Assembly (NCBI GenBank): GCA_937625935.1
Contig: OW569370.1
Coordinates: forward strand, 372,001 to 436,000
Length of the DNA stretch: 64,000 nt
DNA from: Tetramitus jugosus
Taxonomy: Eukaryota; Heterolobosea; Eutetramitea; Acrasida; Vahlkampfiidae
Reading direction: 5' to 3'
Positions 10,504 through 21,160 of the stretch are shown here, piece after piece (position 1 is the stretch's first letter; the number at the start of each line of letters is the position of its first letter). A program made the translations under genes and the position numbers. The notes beneath the pieces are model-generated. The model saw only the letters and a list, made by a program, of their open reading frames with translations. It made no database searches and was not told the DNA's origin.

Positions 10504-11743
10504 GGACGTTGCAGATCGAGGAAGCTTTTTCCGTTCTGGAGGGAAGTGAAGGAGGTGAATTGTCCTTCCTCCCCCACTGAACGTGCACTGTCGCCACTAC
10601 CGGTCTGTGATCGCTCAGCCGTAAATCCATGGCTGCCCAGTAGTTCTTTATCTGAATCGATCTATTCCTCGAATTTCTCGAGAAGAATAGTATTCTATCC
10701 GTCCACGCTGGGATTCTCTTCTTCTTGCTTTGGTCATACTCGTCCGAGATAGGGCTGAACTTGTAAGTCGGAGGGAAGGTTATTGACCCCTCCACAAAAC
10801 CTTCAAACACCCTCCCCTTCTTCCTTTCAATTGTTAACTGATCGTTTGCTTTCAATACATCAACCATCTTTAGCGATAGTAGTTTATCAACCGCATTTCG
10901 ATTGCCGTTAATGCGATAATTTAAATCTCCACTCCATACAATATAATCAAAGAAAGAGAACATGGTTTCATCTTCGTTATGAAAAGATTCTGTGTATGGA
11001 AATCTATCCCCAAAGTAATGATCTGTGTGCGATCCATTTGCTCCAGAGAGCATGCGAAAATCATCCTCAATAAACGGAATATGAATAGAATCAAATGAAC
11101 CATCCCTCACCCTTTCATTAATACTCTCCACGATTCGTTCATATGATTGATTTCTTAGTTCTACTTTCTCTTGGGATGCAGGTAAGTGGCATCCGATGAA
11201 CAAGAATTTTCGATTTCTAATCTGAAATCCTATGAAAACTGCACCCTTGTTTCCCAGATCCTTACTCAGGATTTCGACACCACATGGCACAACTCCTTTC
11301 CTTACAGTGGACACATAACCTAGAATTTGATTCTGGACAAACAATGAGATATGCAATCCGACCAATGTGCTGCTCTGAAGCATCACATAGTCATCGCCTA
11401 GCAACTGTTGAAGTATCAACTCCCACTTCTCCTTTTTCTGGTTCACTACGCTCTTCTCTATCGATCGTTCACACTCCTGCGCAGTGAAACAATAGATGTG
11501 ATACTTGGAAGGAGATAAAATCTCCTTTATTGATTCAATCATGGAGGGTGATGTGGGCACTGTGCCCTGCATATTCCACGTCATTTGAAAAATCTTAATG
11601 TATTCGAGCTGATGCACTTCAGCACTTTCTTCACCATCCTCTGAAGCGCTGGTCGTGTCACTCCTATCAATTGGGTCACTGTCTTGTTCTCTGATCATAG
11701 TTTGGTCTTCATTTGTATCACTTTCATCCGTAGTATGATCCAT
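10499..11743 (-). CDS. Inositol polyphosphate 5-phosphatase
   Basis: Single exon of 414 residues that begins at the ATG at 11743. The catalytic domain (about 50-390) belongs to the endonuclease/exonuclease/phosphatase fold and removes the 5-phosphate from phosphoinositides or soluble inositol phosphates. Visible landmarks are FQMTWNMQG near the start (metal-site Asn), AQECE (catalytic Glu), GCHLPASQEKVELRN, the signature WSGDLNYRI (about 270-278), PAWTDRIL at 345-352 and SDHRPV near 380. The second signature usually reads PAWCDR; the Cys is Thr here, which is tolerated in some members. The N-terminus (about 45 residues) is acidic and disordered; no SAC, C2, SH2 or RhoGAP partner domain is seen, so this is a minimal catalytic-domain enzyme. 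Substrate preference cannot be told. Confidence 0.92.
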   Translation of the reverse strand: MDHTTDESDTNEDQTMIREQDSDPIDRSDTTSASEDGEESAEVHQLEYIKIFQMTWNMQGTVPTSPSMIESIKEILSPSKYHIYCFTAQECERSIEKSVVNQKKEKWELILQQLLGDDYVMLQSSTLVGLHISLFVQNQILGYVSTVRKGVVPCGVEILSKDLGNKGAVFIGFQIRNRKFLFIGCHLPASQEKVELRNQSYERIVESINERVRDGSFDSIHIPFIEDDFRMLSGANGSHTDHYFGDRFPYTESFHNEDETMFSFFDYIVWSGDLNYRINGNRNAVDKLLSLKMVDVLKANDQLTIERKKGRVFEGFVEGSITFPPTYKFSPISDEYDQSKKKRIPAWTDRILFFSRNSRNRSIQIKNYWAAMDLRLSDHRPVVATVHVQWGRKDNSPPSLPSRTEKASSICNVQ

Positions 11744-11929
11744 TCTAATTCTATAATTCTCTCAGTTTTCGTTCGTGGCACAATACTCACTCATACCGTT
11801 GCGCTTACGCAATGTTCGAACAACAATAGGCAAATAAATTAAGCCGCTGTACATGGTTTGAACGAATATTTATTTTGTGAGTTCTTTGCTCATTCATTCA
11901 CCATTGCTACACATCAAATGTGCCAGCTA

Positions 11930-14688
11930 TCACAAAGGTTGACTATGGTTGATTGATGGTAATGGGAATGGTCTCTGCGATAAAACTTGTGGTTTTGGGA
12001 GAGACAATAGAAGCGACGACGAACTGTCTGCCGTGTTGTTTGGATATGGTTGCAAATAACGATAATCCGTACTGTTCTCACCATTCGATACCACCATACT
12101 ATTAGAATCAGAAGCGCTCTCACAAGAAGTAGTAGTAGAGGATGAAGAGGATGCACTGTACGTGTGATGATTGTTTGTCATCATTGCATGATGATGATGA
12201 TTGTTACTACTACTACTACTACTATTCATATGGTTACTATGATTCATGTTAGGACTAATCCTGTTGCCACTACTACTGCCACTATTGCTATTACTACCAC
12301 TACTACTACTATTATTATTGGTACTACTGCTAGTGTTGATGAGTGATGTCAGAGATTGATCCGTCACATCCATCACCACTCCCTCTCTCAAATGAATGGC
12401 ATCTGGCTTGATGACGACATCACAATCACTCTCCAACTTCTTGACACCAATCGTCTTCTTCTTCTTGTTGATTCCACCATGGGACAACACTCTGTAAATG
12501 TTGGATTGAAACACTTGCAAATGATGCGATTGACTATTGTTATTACTACTTTGATTGGCTTGATGGTGGTGCTGGAATGACGACAAGCATTCTCTCTCAA
12601 TGACCAACACAAAATTCTGCCTACCAGTTTGTCCTCTGTCCACATGCACATAAATATTATTATTATTACTACTACTCCTACTACTACTACTATTAGTATT
12701 AGTATTAGTATTATTATTATTATTATGGTTGTTCAATCGTATTCTCTTGTGACACTTGGGTGATATGTCTTGAATCGATTCTCGTACCTTGTCCAATGAA
12801 GGATTCTGTAATCGATTCAGAATAAATGTCTTCAAATGAATGAACTGTTCTTGTTCTTGTTCATTGTGCACTATTGTTGTTGAAATTTCAATGGCCTGAT
12901 TGGTCATCACCTCTAACAGCACATGACCACTGCCACCACTGTTATCACTACTACTACTACTACTACTACTTGTAGCACTTGTAGCACTTGTACTACCATT
13001 CCCATGACTACTCTTAACATTGTGATCACCATTGCCACTGTTATTGTTGTGATGAGGTGGACTATTGCTCGCATGATGATTCATATGATTGTCCTGTTGT
13101 GAGCTAGTGTTATCAATCAGAGAATGCTTGCTCATTGCTGTTGTTGTTGTGATGGATGATGGTGATAGTGCTGAGGATGATGAGGATACAACTGTTGCTG
13201 CTGCTGCTGCTGCAATATTATTACCATCACTGTGATTCATGGGTTGATTCTCATTATTGCTACTATTATGATGATGATGATAGTAATGAGAGTGTGGTGG
13301 TGGAGGTGGTGGTGGAGGTGCATAATGATGATGTGGATGAGGTGGATGAGGTGGGTAGTGAGGATGATGCAAGTGATGTGGTCTATGATGATGATGATGA
13401 TGAGATGGATGTGGATGAGGGTGGTGGTGGTGATGAGGAGAATGTCGATGATGATGAGGATGAGGATGGTGATGGTGATGATGATGAGGATGGTGGTGAG
13501 GAGGAGGAGGAGGAGGATGGTGATGATGATGGTGCGGATGAGGATGGTAATGATGAGGTGGAGGTGGTGAATGGTGAGGAGAGTGATGATGATGATGATG
13601 CGGTGGTGGTGGTGGTGGTGGATAATAAAAGTGAGGATGATGATGAGAGTAGGGTGATGTTGAAGGCATTGATGACACTGATTGTTGTACTTGCTGTTGA
13701 GTGTCATGTGCTTTTGTTGCTGTTGATGCTGTTGTCTGATTGACACCCAATGCACTTGTTGTATTCATGCTGTTGTTGATATTGTTACTGGTATTTGATG
13801 TATCCTCACTTGTCTTATTCTTTTCATCCTTGATTAGACCAGCAGCAACATGCTGTGACTTGTCATTCCCATTTGATTCAACTGTACTACTATCCTGCAA
13901 TAGTTGCATTGATTGAATGGATGGTAATTGACAAGTTGTATTGTTATTGCTATTGTCTGTACTGTCATTATTGGTATTATTATTATTGTTATTATTATTG
14001 TTATTGTTATTATTATTGCTATTACCACTAATATTAGTACTACTACTATTTGGACTCACAGATACATTAACACAGTTAGTAGATACTTGTGTTGTTATTG
14101 TTGCTGGTAATGATGACGAATGAGATAATAGTGATGAATGATGATAGGAAGGCAGTAATGATGATAATGATGAAGAAGCATATGGTGCGTGATGAGAAGA
14201 AGGTGATGGATGATAGGAATAGGGATATGGATGATGAGGATGTGTTGGAGGTGGATGCATCATGCTGGTGGTACTGGAATAATAGTGACCTGATTGGTGA
14301 TGATGATGAGGAGGAGAAGGAGTACCATAGTAATAGTAATAGGCTGCTGCTGCTGATGGTGGTGGTGGTGATAAAGCATGATTAGTATTGCTATTCACAG
14401 TAGTAGGAGTAGGAGTAGTAGTAGGAGCAGTAGCAGCAATAGAAGAAGAAGATGGTGATGATGACGAGACTACTTGTGGTATTGTTGTCGTCGCCGTCGT
14501 CGTTGTATCATTCACAGTTGTTGTTGTTGTCTTGTTCTGTTCTTCTTTTGGTACTTGTTCATTGATACTGTTATTGTTGTTGTTGTTGTTGTTGATGGGT
14601 ATTGTATCAATCATGATACCTGCACCTGAATACCCACAATCACTACTATCAACACTATTGCTACTACTATTGCTATCTTTACTATTGA

Positions 14689-14720
<32 letters not shown>

Positions 14721-15832
14721 CGATTATTATCATGTACATGGATAGAGTCTGATGATGATAATGTAATGGTATCAGCTGCAGAATTAGTATGATTGTTGGT
14801 GGTGACAGTGGCAGTGATGGTGGTGGATGATTGATGATTGAGCTTCACTCTCTTGTTGTTGCTGTTCGAATAGCAATCATCAATCATGGCAACACCTACT
14901 GTGCCTGCAACAGTGTCCACTGTGGTTGGCTCCTTCTTCACAACTTTATCATCATCGTGTGACAACAAGAATGATGGCGATGACTCTCGTGTATACGGAA
15001 CATGATGATGATGATGATTAGAAGGATGATTAGAATGATGATGATTGTATGGTGATGGAGATGACAATGGAGTAGTAATGGTTGTGATATCTACATCCAT
15101 CTCTGCATCCACATCTGCCATTGCACTATCACTCATATGACTGCTATTGTTGATGTTGTTGTTGTTGTTGTCAGCATCATCATCCATACTTGAAATGCAC
15201 GCTTGTTTTCTCTTGAGAGTCGTTGGTGTTATGCTTGAATTACTTACACTACTACTACTACTACTACTACTACTGTTGTTGTTGTTGTTATTATTATGAT
15301 TATGATTATTCAGGTGATTGTTGCTGGGTGGAGAAGATGATGAAGAGTGTATTCTGAGAGAATTCATCGTATTTAATACAATGGATGGTGATGGTGTCGC
15401 TGCACTCGTCGTGATACTAGCAGCATTGTTATTTGAAAATTGGTTGTCTTGTTGTTGACTTCCAACACTACCACTGTTATTATTGTTGTTGTTGTTGTTG
15501 ATATCGTTTGTTGTTGTATGATAATTGTTGTTGTTGTTGTATGGAGGGAGCAGCAGTGTGGGAGAGCTTGTTCGCTGTCTCTTGAATATCGATATGGGTG
15601 CAATGGGTTTATTCTTTGTGATGGTACTGGTGGTTGTTATTGTATTATGCTGATGATCAGAGTTCACCACCATGGTATTATTGCTGTTATGGTTGGTTGT
15701 TATTGGTGTGTTTTGTTGATTGTTATTGCTGTTGTTTGAATCTTCTTCTGCAGCATGTGGGCATGGAGGAACATTATTCATTGGTTCTGTGGTCTCTGAC
15801 GATAATGATGTTACTTGGTTGTCGTGCGTCAT
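11930..15832 (-). CDS. Large Asn/Ser/His-rich protein of unknown function
   Basis: Single open frame of 1300 residues from the ATG at 15832; upstream the frame opens only from TTG. Most is low complexity: Asn runs, Ser runs, Thr-rich parts, and a striking His/Pro tract (roughly residues 730-870) with dozens of histidines. A more ordered segment near the C-terminus (about 975-1155) contains HVLLEVMTNQAIEIS, a helical FIHLKTFILNRLQ, IYVHVDRGQTGRQNFVLVIE and VVIKPDAIHLREGVVMDVTD, broken by Asn/Ser inserts. I do not recognise its family. Short basic patches (LKRKQ, NKRVKLN) could be nuclear signals, so a nuclear regulatory protein is possible (inference). It faces the SET gene across a 465 bp divergent spacer. 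The minus strand is chosen because it alone stays open for 3.9 kb and holds the ordered segment. Confidence 0.75.
13381..13640 (-). repeat. His/Pro-coding triplet-rich tract
   Basis: Plus-strand ATG/GTG/AGG/GGT-type triplets read on the minus strand as CAT/CAC/CCT/CCA, giving an almost uninterrupted His and Pro stretch. Units are irregular (1-8 His split by Pro or Ser), not a fixed-length tandem repeat. Confidence 0.75.
14692..14719 (-). repeat. (AGT)n Ser-coding run
   Basis: ACT triplets on the plus strand, read as AGT (Ser) on the coding minus strand of the Asn/Ser/His-rich gene. Similar shorter runs occur near 12206, 12670, 12950 and 15250. Confidence 0.7.
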
Positions 15833-16297
15833 CTTGCTCGGTAAATCAAAAAAAAGGAACTTGCGAGGACACAAATGGGAAATACAGGGCACGAAATATC
15901 CTCCTCTGTTTGTCAATTAGGATGCTGATGGAATCGGTGGAAGGTGGGTCTGAATCTTTCAAAGGACTTTGGGTTAGATAGGGACACGTTACGTTGCTGT
16001 TGTATGTGATTTGTGTTTTCTGAGTGTACCTCCAAAAGATTGAACTATGTGACAAACAGGTGCTGCTATGGATTCTTGTTGTTCTTTTTTACAAGTATTC
16101 GTCTGGGAGGATTTTTTGGGAATTACAGGAATTCAACTGAAACACTTTCTGATGGGGAGAAAATAATGGATATGGGGTGTCTGTCAGGATAATTATTATT
16201 TCTCTCGGGCGGAATTCAATCGACGTCGGAGTTCTTAGATTCCCGCTACCAATGACCAACTGGAAACCCGCCTTTTTCACTTCTGGTCAAAAACCTG
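15833..16297. promoter_or_regulatory. Divergent promoter region, His-rich gene / SET gene
   Basis: Spacer of 465 bp between two genes that point away from each other, so it should hold both promoters. I see no clear TATA box or repeated operator. A run of eight A at about 15848 is close to the minus-strand start. Confidence 0.4.
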
Positions 16298-18256
16298 ATG
16301 AAGCTCACTCGAACACGTATTGTCCCACCTATACTTTACTCTTCCACCACGGGATATCCTATTCCCAACTCCACAACTACTCGACATCATCACGAGAAGA
16401 ACAATTCCTTGATCAGTCCTGATTTGCGTCATCTGCAGCTCAGATCCACTCAACGATCATTTCCACACAATTCCAGCACACCAAATATTACAATTGTAGA
16501 TGAGAATGGGGAAGAAGAAGAGTCCAGAGAAATCATGCATCTCAACAAAATTATTCAATACCTAAAGACAAAAAAGTATCATCTAGTGCCCTATCATTTC
16601 GATCAATATGTAATTGAACAACAACAACACCGACAATCCAATCAGTTCAGTGATCATGTCATAGCTGATCGTCGTATCACAATGTACCAACAATTGATAC
16701 ACATGTATTTGCACGAGTTTCATCATCCGATTCGTGCTGCCAAAGTGTGGCACTTTTGCAATCAACAACAACAACAACAAGAAAATACGCATACTGATTT
16801 TACAAGTAATGAGCATGATGATCATAGTCAATGGAAATGGATTCGTGAATTGGAGCATCAGATTGAACAATACACAAATCACCACTATCATACAATGAAA
16901 GACTTACCATCACAGGATCAATTACTCTATCGGCCACACTTGTCGAGTGCAAGAGAATTTTACAGGCATAGCAACAACAACAACAACAACAACAACTTTG
17001 AAGGTCATAATGATCCACACAACAAATCCAGTTTATCAATCAAAATACAACAAGTATTTGATCAGATTCAACAACAACAACAACAACAAGTGCTATCGAA
17101 CATTAGCAGTCATCCATGTTTGTTGTATTTGAACATGAAGAGTGAAAGTGATCGATGTGTTCATACTCAATCACCCATTCCCATGCATTCCATATTCTAT
17201 GTGGAGAAACCATTGGTACACGTGGATTTATTCAATTCTCGAGAGTGCATTGTATGTGAACAATGTTTGTATGACCCGTCATCATCATTGTCTACAACAA
17301 GAAGGAACAAGAAGAAGAAGAAGATGAATAACAAAATGAAGAATGTAGAAGATGCATTCAACAATAGTAATAGTAATAAGAATGATATTAACTGCAATAG
17401 TCAATCTCATCGATTCTGTCAACAGACATTCCACAAGATGAAACAGCAATTGATGCGTCATTTATCATTCACATCACCACCACTGATGCATAACAACAAC
17501 AATAGTGTGATTGCACCTCGATTTGTCTTCTTAATCATGAAACTATTGATTCAAAGTATTGTTGTATCCAATGCATCACCACTGAATCAAACACAACAAA
17601 TGATGAATCAGAATTTGTTTACATGTTATCCACTGTTGTCCATACTGGAGCCATCCATCATTTATCAACCACAGCAGCAACAACAACAACAACAACAACA
17701 ACAAAATCAAATGTTGAATAATCGTGATGATGATGATACTAATACTAAGCATAATAGTCGTAGTAGTAGTAGTAGTAGCAACAACGATGAGAGAGAAGAT
17801 TTGGCCATGATCAATTACTTGTATCAATTGTTGGTAAAGCACTTGTCCATGAGTCAAAGCGAGTGCATCATCAATGATTTGCCCACATTTGAACGATTGT
17901 ATTTGACAATGAGCAATTATAGTTTTGGTGATTTGGAGAGTGAGCAGTACTTTATGGGTCAATTGATTTGTTTTGTGAACCATAGTTGTTCACCCAATGC
18001 AAAACTCGTGTTTGACAATGAACATCGTCTCATTACGCTCGTTGCACTGAGAGATATTGAAAAGGATGAACAGATTACCATTTCATACTTTGGGGACATG
18101 TGTGGAGCAGCAAAAGCAGCATCATCCATTAGTGATGAACAATATCACAAGATGAGAAGAGATGTGGCACATCATCACGGTTTCACATGTGCAGAGAATT
18201 GCTTTTGTGAGAGCCATGTGAAACAATTCATGCTCAACAGACAGAATAAAGGATAA
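16298..18256 (+). CDS. SMYD-like SET-domain protein
   Basis: Single exon of 652 residues from the ATG at 16298. SET-domain proteins transfer methyl groups from S-adenosylmethionine to lysine. The first SET strand is around 270-310 (DRCVHTQSPIPMHSIFYVEK, then PLV), followed by a CxxC pair (CIVCEQC) and a later Cys that may be a degenerate MYND-type zinc site. The core catalytic region is FVNHSCSPNA (about 559-568) with ITISYFGD (about 592-599), matching the NHSCxPN and ExxISY signatures. A Cys-rich tail (HGFTCAENCFCESH) resembles the post-SET zinc site of SMYD proteins. Poly-Gln, poly-Asn and Ser runs interrupt the domain at several places, notably around 455-500. Substrate is unknown; other SET subfamilies are possible because of the long inserts. 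Confidence 0.85.
   Translation: MKLTRTRIVPPILYSSTTGYPIPNSTTTRHHHEKNNSLISPDLRHLQLRSTQRSFPHNSSTPNITIVDENGEEEESREIMHLNKIIQYLKTKKYHLVPYHFDQYVIEQQQHRQSNQFSDHVIADRRITMYQQLIHMYLHEFHHPIRAAKVWHFCNQQQQQQENTHTDFTSNEHDDHSQWKWIRELEHQIEQYTNHHYHTMKDLPSQDQLLYRPHLSSAREFYRHSNNNNNNNNFEGHNDPHNKSSLSIKIQQVFDQIQQQQQQQVLSNISSHPCLLYLNMKSESDRCVHTQSPIPMHSIFYVEKPLVHVDLFNSRECIVCEQCLYDPSSSLSTTRRNKKKKKMNNKMKNVEDAFNNSNSNKNDINCNSQSHRFCQQTFHKMKQQLMRHLSFTSPPLMHNNNNSVIAPRFVFLIMKLLIQSIVVSNASPLNQTQQMMNQNLFTCYPLLSILEPSIIYQPQQQQQQQQQQQNQMLNNRDDDDTNTKHNSRSSSSSSNNDEREDLAMINYLYQLLVKHLSMSQSECIINDLPTFERLYLTMSNYSFGDLESEQYFMGQLICFVNHSCSPNAKLVFDNEHRLITLVALRDIEKDEQITISYFGDMCGAAKAASSISDEQYHKMRRDVAHHHGFTCAENCFCESHVKQFMLNRQNKG
17671..17706 (+). 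repeat. (CAR)n poly-Gln run in the SET gene
   Basis: About twelve CAG/CAA triplets that code poly-Gln between the MYND-like part and the core of the SET domain. Shorter CAA runs lie at about 16762, 16972 and 17068. Confidence 0.8.
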
Positions 18257-18557
18257 CATCTATTTTGCACACACCAGAGTGTACCTGATACACTCACCGC
18301 TATTTTGTAAAAGGAGGTGTCTGTTGGGGATTCTCAAGGAGACAAGTATCAAAATATTCCAATTTGTTTTTCTGCGATAGTTCTCCCTTTCCTTCTCCAT
18401 GCTGGAGTCTTCTAATCCTGAGGGCTTCCGGGATGAAAATAGAAGTCGGCCCTAAACTCACATGTTCGCTCTTGTTTTCCGCCAGTCCCAGAAAAAAAAA
18501 ACATAACAAACAGCAGCAGCATAATATCATCATCAACAACACATCAACAGAAAAGAG
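18257..18557. other. Spacer before IST1
   Basis: No gene seen. The last part (about 18500-18557) is CA/CAG/AAC-rich and is probably the 5' UTR of IST1. An AATAAA lies inside the last codons of the SET gene (18245-18250), 3 nt before its stop. Confidence 0.45.
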
Positions 18558-19797
18558 ATGGGAATATTTGGAGCAGACAAGTACGATAGTAGTAAACTAA
18601 AGAGTCATCTAAAAATGACTCAATCAAGAATTGAATTGTTGAAGAATAAGAAGAGAAATGGAGTGAAGCTTCAACGGAGACAAATTGCAGAGTTGTTGAG
18701 ACAGGGAAAGGACGAATCTGCTAGAATCAAAGTTGAAAATGTCATTAGAGAAGATTTTATGATTGAGGTACGTACAATGCTGTTTTTATGAATTTTTGTA
18801 TCAACAACAACAACAATAGACACTCACACAAAAAACACACACACATGCACACACATACAAACAATAGGCATTTGAAATATTAGAACTATTTTGTGACCTG
18901 GTTCAAACAAGAGTCTTGTTGATATCAGAGAGCAGAACATGTCCAACTGATCTCAAAGAAGCCATTAGCAGTATTCTCTATGCAGCACCTAGATGTGACA
19001 TTCCTGAACTCATGATCATCAGAGATCAATTGAGCAAAAAGTTTGGAAAGGAGTTTGTGCTCGCTGCCATGGAGAATAGAGACTTTGCAGTCAATCAGAG
19101 AGTGCTCATCAAACTCAGTGTCAAAGTACCTGAACCCTACCTGTGTGTACATTATTTGAAGGATATTGCTGAGGAGCATGGCATTGAATTGGATGCTGGT
19201 GGAATAGGCAATGATGTTCCTCCATCGTCATCCAACAATGGTGGAATGGATGGTGGCAATATGGGTGGCAATATGGGTGGTGGTGGTGGTGGTATGGGTG
19301 GTTATATTCCACAATCAAACTACCCTGTTCAACCTAGTTTACAAATGGATCATCAAGCCATGTCCAGTCAACAATTCCATCAACCATCATCATCATCATC
19401 CATGTCATCACTGCACCATCATGATACACCACCAGTGAACAATGGTGGTGGTATCATGTATCCTACCACGGATCATCACTTTGGCATGTACAGCAACAAC
19501 TCTCAACAACAACAAGCACCACAACAAGCAATGCAAGCACCACCACCACAGCAACAACCACCACTGAATCATTTGACTCACTCTGGATACAATGTTGATT
19601 TCACACCTGGTCACATGATTGTACCCAGTGATGATTTACCAAAGTTGGGCGGTTATCAATCACCTGTGAATAATATCGGTGGTAGTGGTGGTGGAAATTA
19701 TCAATCATCCTCTGCTGTGCCATCCGAGGAACCGCCTGCCTATGATTTTGATGATTTGCAGAAGCGATTCGAAGCACTCAAGCGAAGAGAACAATAA
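18558..19797 (+). CDS. IST1: IST1, ESCRT-III-related regulator of Vps4
   Basis: Two exons, 18558-18767 and 18868-19797, joined in phase 0 over a 100 nt intron with a GTACGT donor and a CA-rich body; 379 residues. IST1 binds CHMP1/Did2 and the Vps4 ATPase and tunes ESCRT-III disassembly in endosomal sorting, abscission and membrane tubulation. The N-terminal helical IST1 domain (1-185) starts MGIFGADKYDSSKLKSHLKM and, over the splice, reads AFEILELFCDLVQTR, the expected order. The middle is Gly/Met/Gln/Pro-rich. The last residues, DDLQKRFEALKRR, are a clear MIT-interacting motif as in animal IST1, so Vps4/MIT binding is probably kept. It ends 64 bp from the convergent PAC2 gene. Confidence 0.95.
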
Positions 19798-19798
19798 A
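19793..19798 (+). terminator. AATAAA overlapping the IST1 stop
   Basis: The IST1 stop TAA (19795-19797) lies within AATAAA. Only 64 bp separate it from the end of the convergent gene, which agrees with a very short 3' UTR. Confidence 0.4.
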
Positions 19799-19861
19799 AT
19801 ATTTCAAGTAACAGAATTAAGTTCGAGTTTGATACTGTGCACAAATTTTTATGGTTACCTT

Positions 19862-21160
19862 TTACATGTACATGTTGTGATATTGCTTTTGGGATGCCTC
19901 TGTTAATCCACCGAGCTTGTTAATGACTTGTTCCAACTTTTGTTCAATCTCCTTGGCAGTCTTTTCAATGTTGGCAGTGTCAATGACCTTTGCGCCCGTT
20001 CTCTTGCTCAACAATGTGTCAATGCAGTGAATGAGACTGATGCAAGCACGTGTTCCAATCTGCAAGTGCTTATCCAATGGAGCAAACAAGCATGCAACAG
20101 TAATGCCCTTGACAATTGCTTCTGCCAAGATACCTCCCGTAATGTGCTTGACAGACAAATTCCTGACGGGAGAGTGACCCAATTGAACCATCTTCTTGCT
20201 AAAGTCTTCATCGTTGGTGCAGAACCAGAGTTGTCCCTTGTATTCTTGTTGACTCTTGGTTGCATTGGCCAAGAGCTTAATCAAATCTTCCTTTGATTGA
20301 GGCATCTTGTCCGCATCATCACCACCATTCTCATCATCATCACCACCCAGCAACAGCATGTGACTACCCTCTGATTCTTCATCATCCTCATCTTCGTCAC
20401 CACTTGCACCACCACCGACACCAGCACCTCCCGTAATACCAATCTGCAACTGTTCGTCCTTTACTTCCTTTGTTGGATCGTCCACCAGTCCATCACATGA
20501 GATGATCATGCTGCATCTGTGACGTCTAGCAAAGTCATAAATGGCATCGACCAAACTGTTTTGAATCTCTGCATCCTGAACATCGTACTCACTCACAAAC
20601 ACAACAATCTTATCATTGCCATAGATGCGCGCACCGTGAGATGGCAATCCCTGTGTCACCACTGCCAATGGAGTAAAATGTCGAGAGATGATATCACCCA
20701 CCAATGGCAAATTCATTTCCTTGATGATATAGTTGGCTGTCATGACTGAAACCATGTTGCCTGAACTGTCGGGAAAACCTTCGATAATGGCTGCACCGTC
20801 GCAGCACATGGTGTCGAACTCTCTGAGGCGAATCTTGTCAAATGAGCACTCTTGAATCACCTTGTAGTTGCGACAAAAGGATGGATAGGGTGTGGCCTTC
20901 TTCTCTGATGGAGTCGTAGGAGGAACAGGTGTCGTCTTGCTCTCCTCCTTTTCATCACTTGTTGTCTTGTTAGTCGTCGACGTGGTGTCAACAGTGAGCT
21001 TTTGATTGTCGACAGTATTGTTGTTGACGTCGTTGATGGCCTCTTGGAGTGCATCCTTTTGCTGTTTGACCTTTTTGGCTGATTTCTCAGTGGTGCTCGA
21101 TGGAGTCTTGTCTTGTTTGTTGCTGTTTGTGTTACTGGTTCTCTTTCTCTTGTCAGTCAT
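19862..21160 (-). CDS. PAC2-family (proteasome assembly chaperone-like) protein
   Basis: Single exon of 432 residues from the ATG at 21160. Residues 1-90 are Lys/Thr/Asn-rich and disordered. The PAC2 domain (about 95-410) shows AAIIEGFPDSSGNMVSVMTA, NLPLVGDIISRHFTPLAVV, ARIYGNDKIVVFVSEYDV and, after an acidic/Gly-rich insert (about 245-290), GGILAEAIVKGITVACLF. This order is that of archaeal PAC2/PbaA-type proteins and is far closer to them than to typical animal PSMG2 (from memory). Eukaryotic PSMG2 pairs with PSMG1 to start assembly of the 20S alpha ring; whether this protein does so or has another role is open. The C-terminus NMYM is not the classic HbYX motif, although a Tyr is near the end. 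Confidence 0.82.
   Translation of the reverse strand: MTDKRKRTSNTNSNKQDKTPSSTTEKSAKKVKQQKDALQEAINDVNNNTVDNQKLTVDTTSTTNKTTSDEKEESKTTPVPPTTPSEKKATPYPSFCRNYKVIQECSFDKIRLREFDTMCCDGAAIIEGFPDSSGNMVSVMTANYIIKEMNLPLVGDIISRHFTPLAVVTQGLPSHGARIYGNDKIVVFVSEYDVQDAEIQNSLVDAIYDFARRHRCSMIISCDGLVDDPTKEVKDEQLQIGITGGAGVGGGASGDEDEDDEESEGSHMLLLGGDDDENGGDDADKMPQSKEDLIKLLANATKSQQEYKGQLWFCTNDEDFSKKMVQLGHSPVRNLSVKHITGGILAEAIVKGITVACLFAPLDKHLQIGTRACISLIHCIDTLLSKRTGAKVIDTANIEKTAKEIEQKLEQVINKLGGLTEASQKQYHNMYM

Noticed and set aside
13381-13640. Repeat block that might look like a CRISPR or minisatellite array
   Set aside because: Units are irregular triplets in coding frame, with no constant repeat or spacer length, and the host is a eukaryote.
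13156-13743. Long plus-strand frames rich in Asp/Glu/Val/Met opposite the His-rich gene
   Set aside because: They are the complement of His/Pro triplet repeats; they lack any ordered segment and are far shorter than the 3.9 kb minus-strand frame.
18820-18866. CA-rich repeat as a possible mobile-element remnant
   Set aside because: It lies wholly in the IST1 intron and is a simple CA/ACA microsatellite just before the acceptor.
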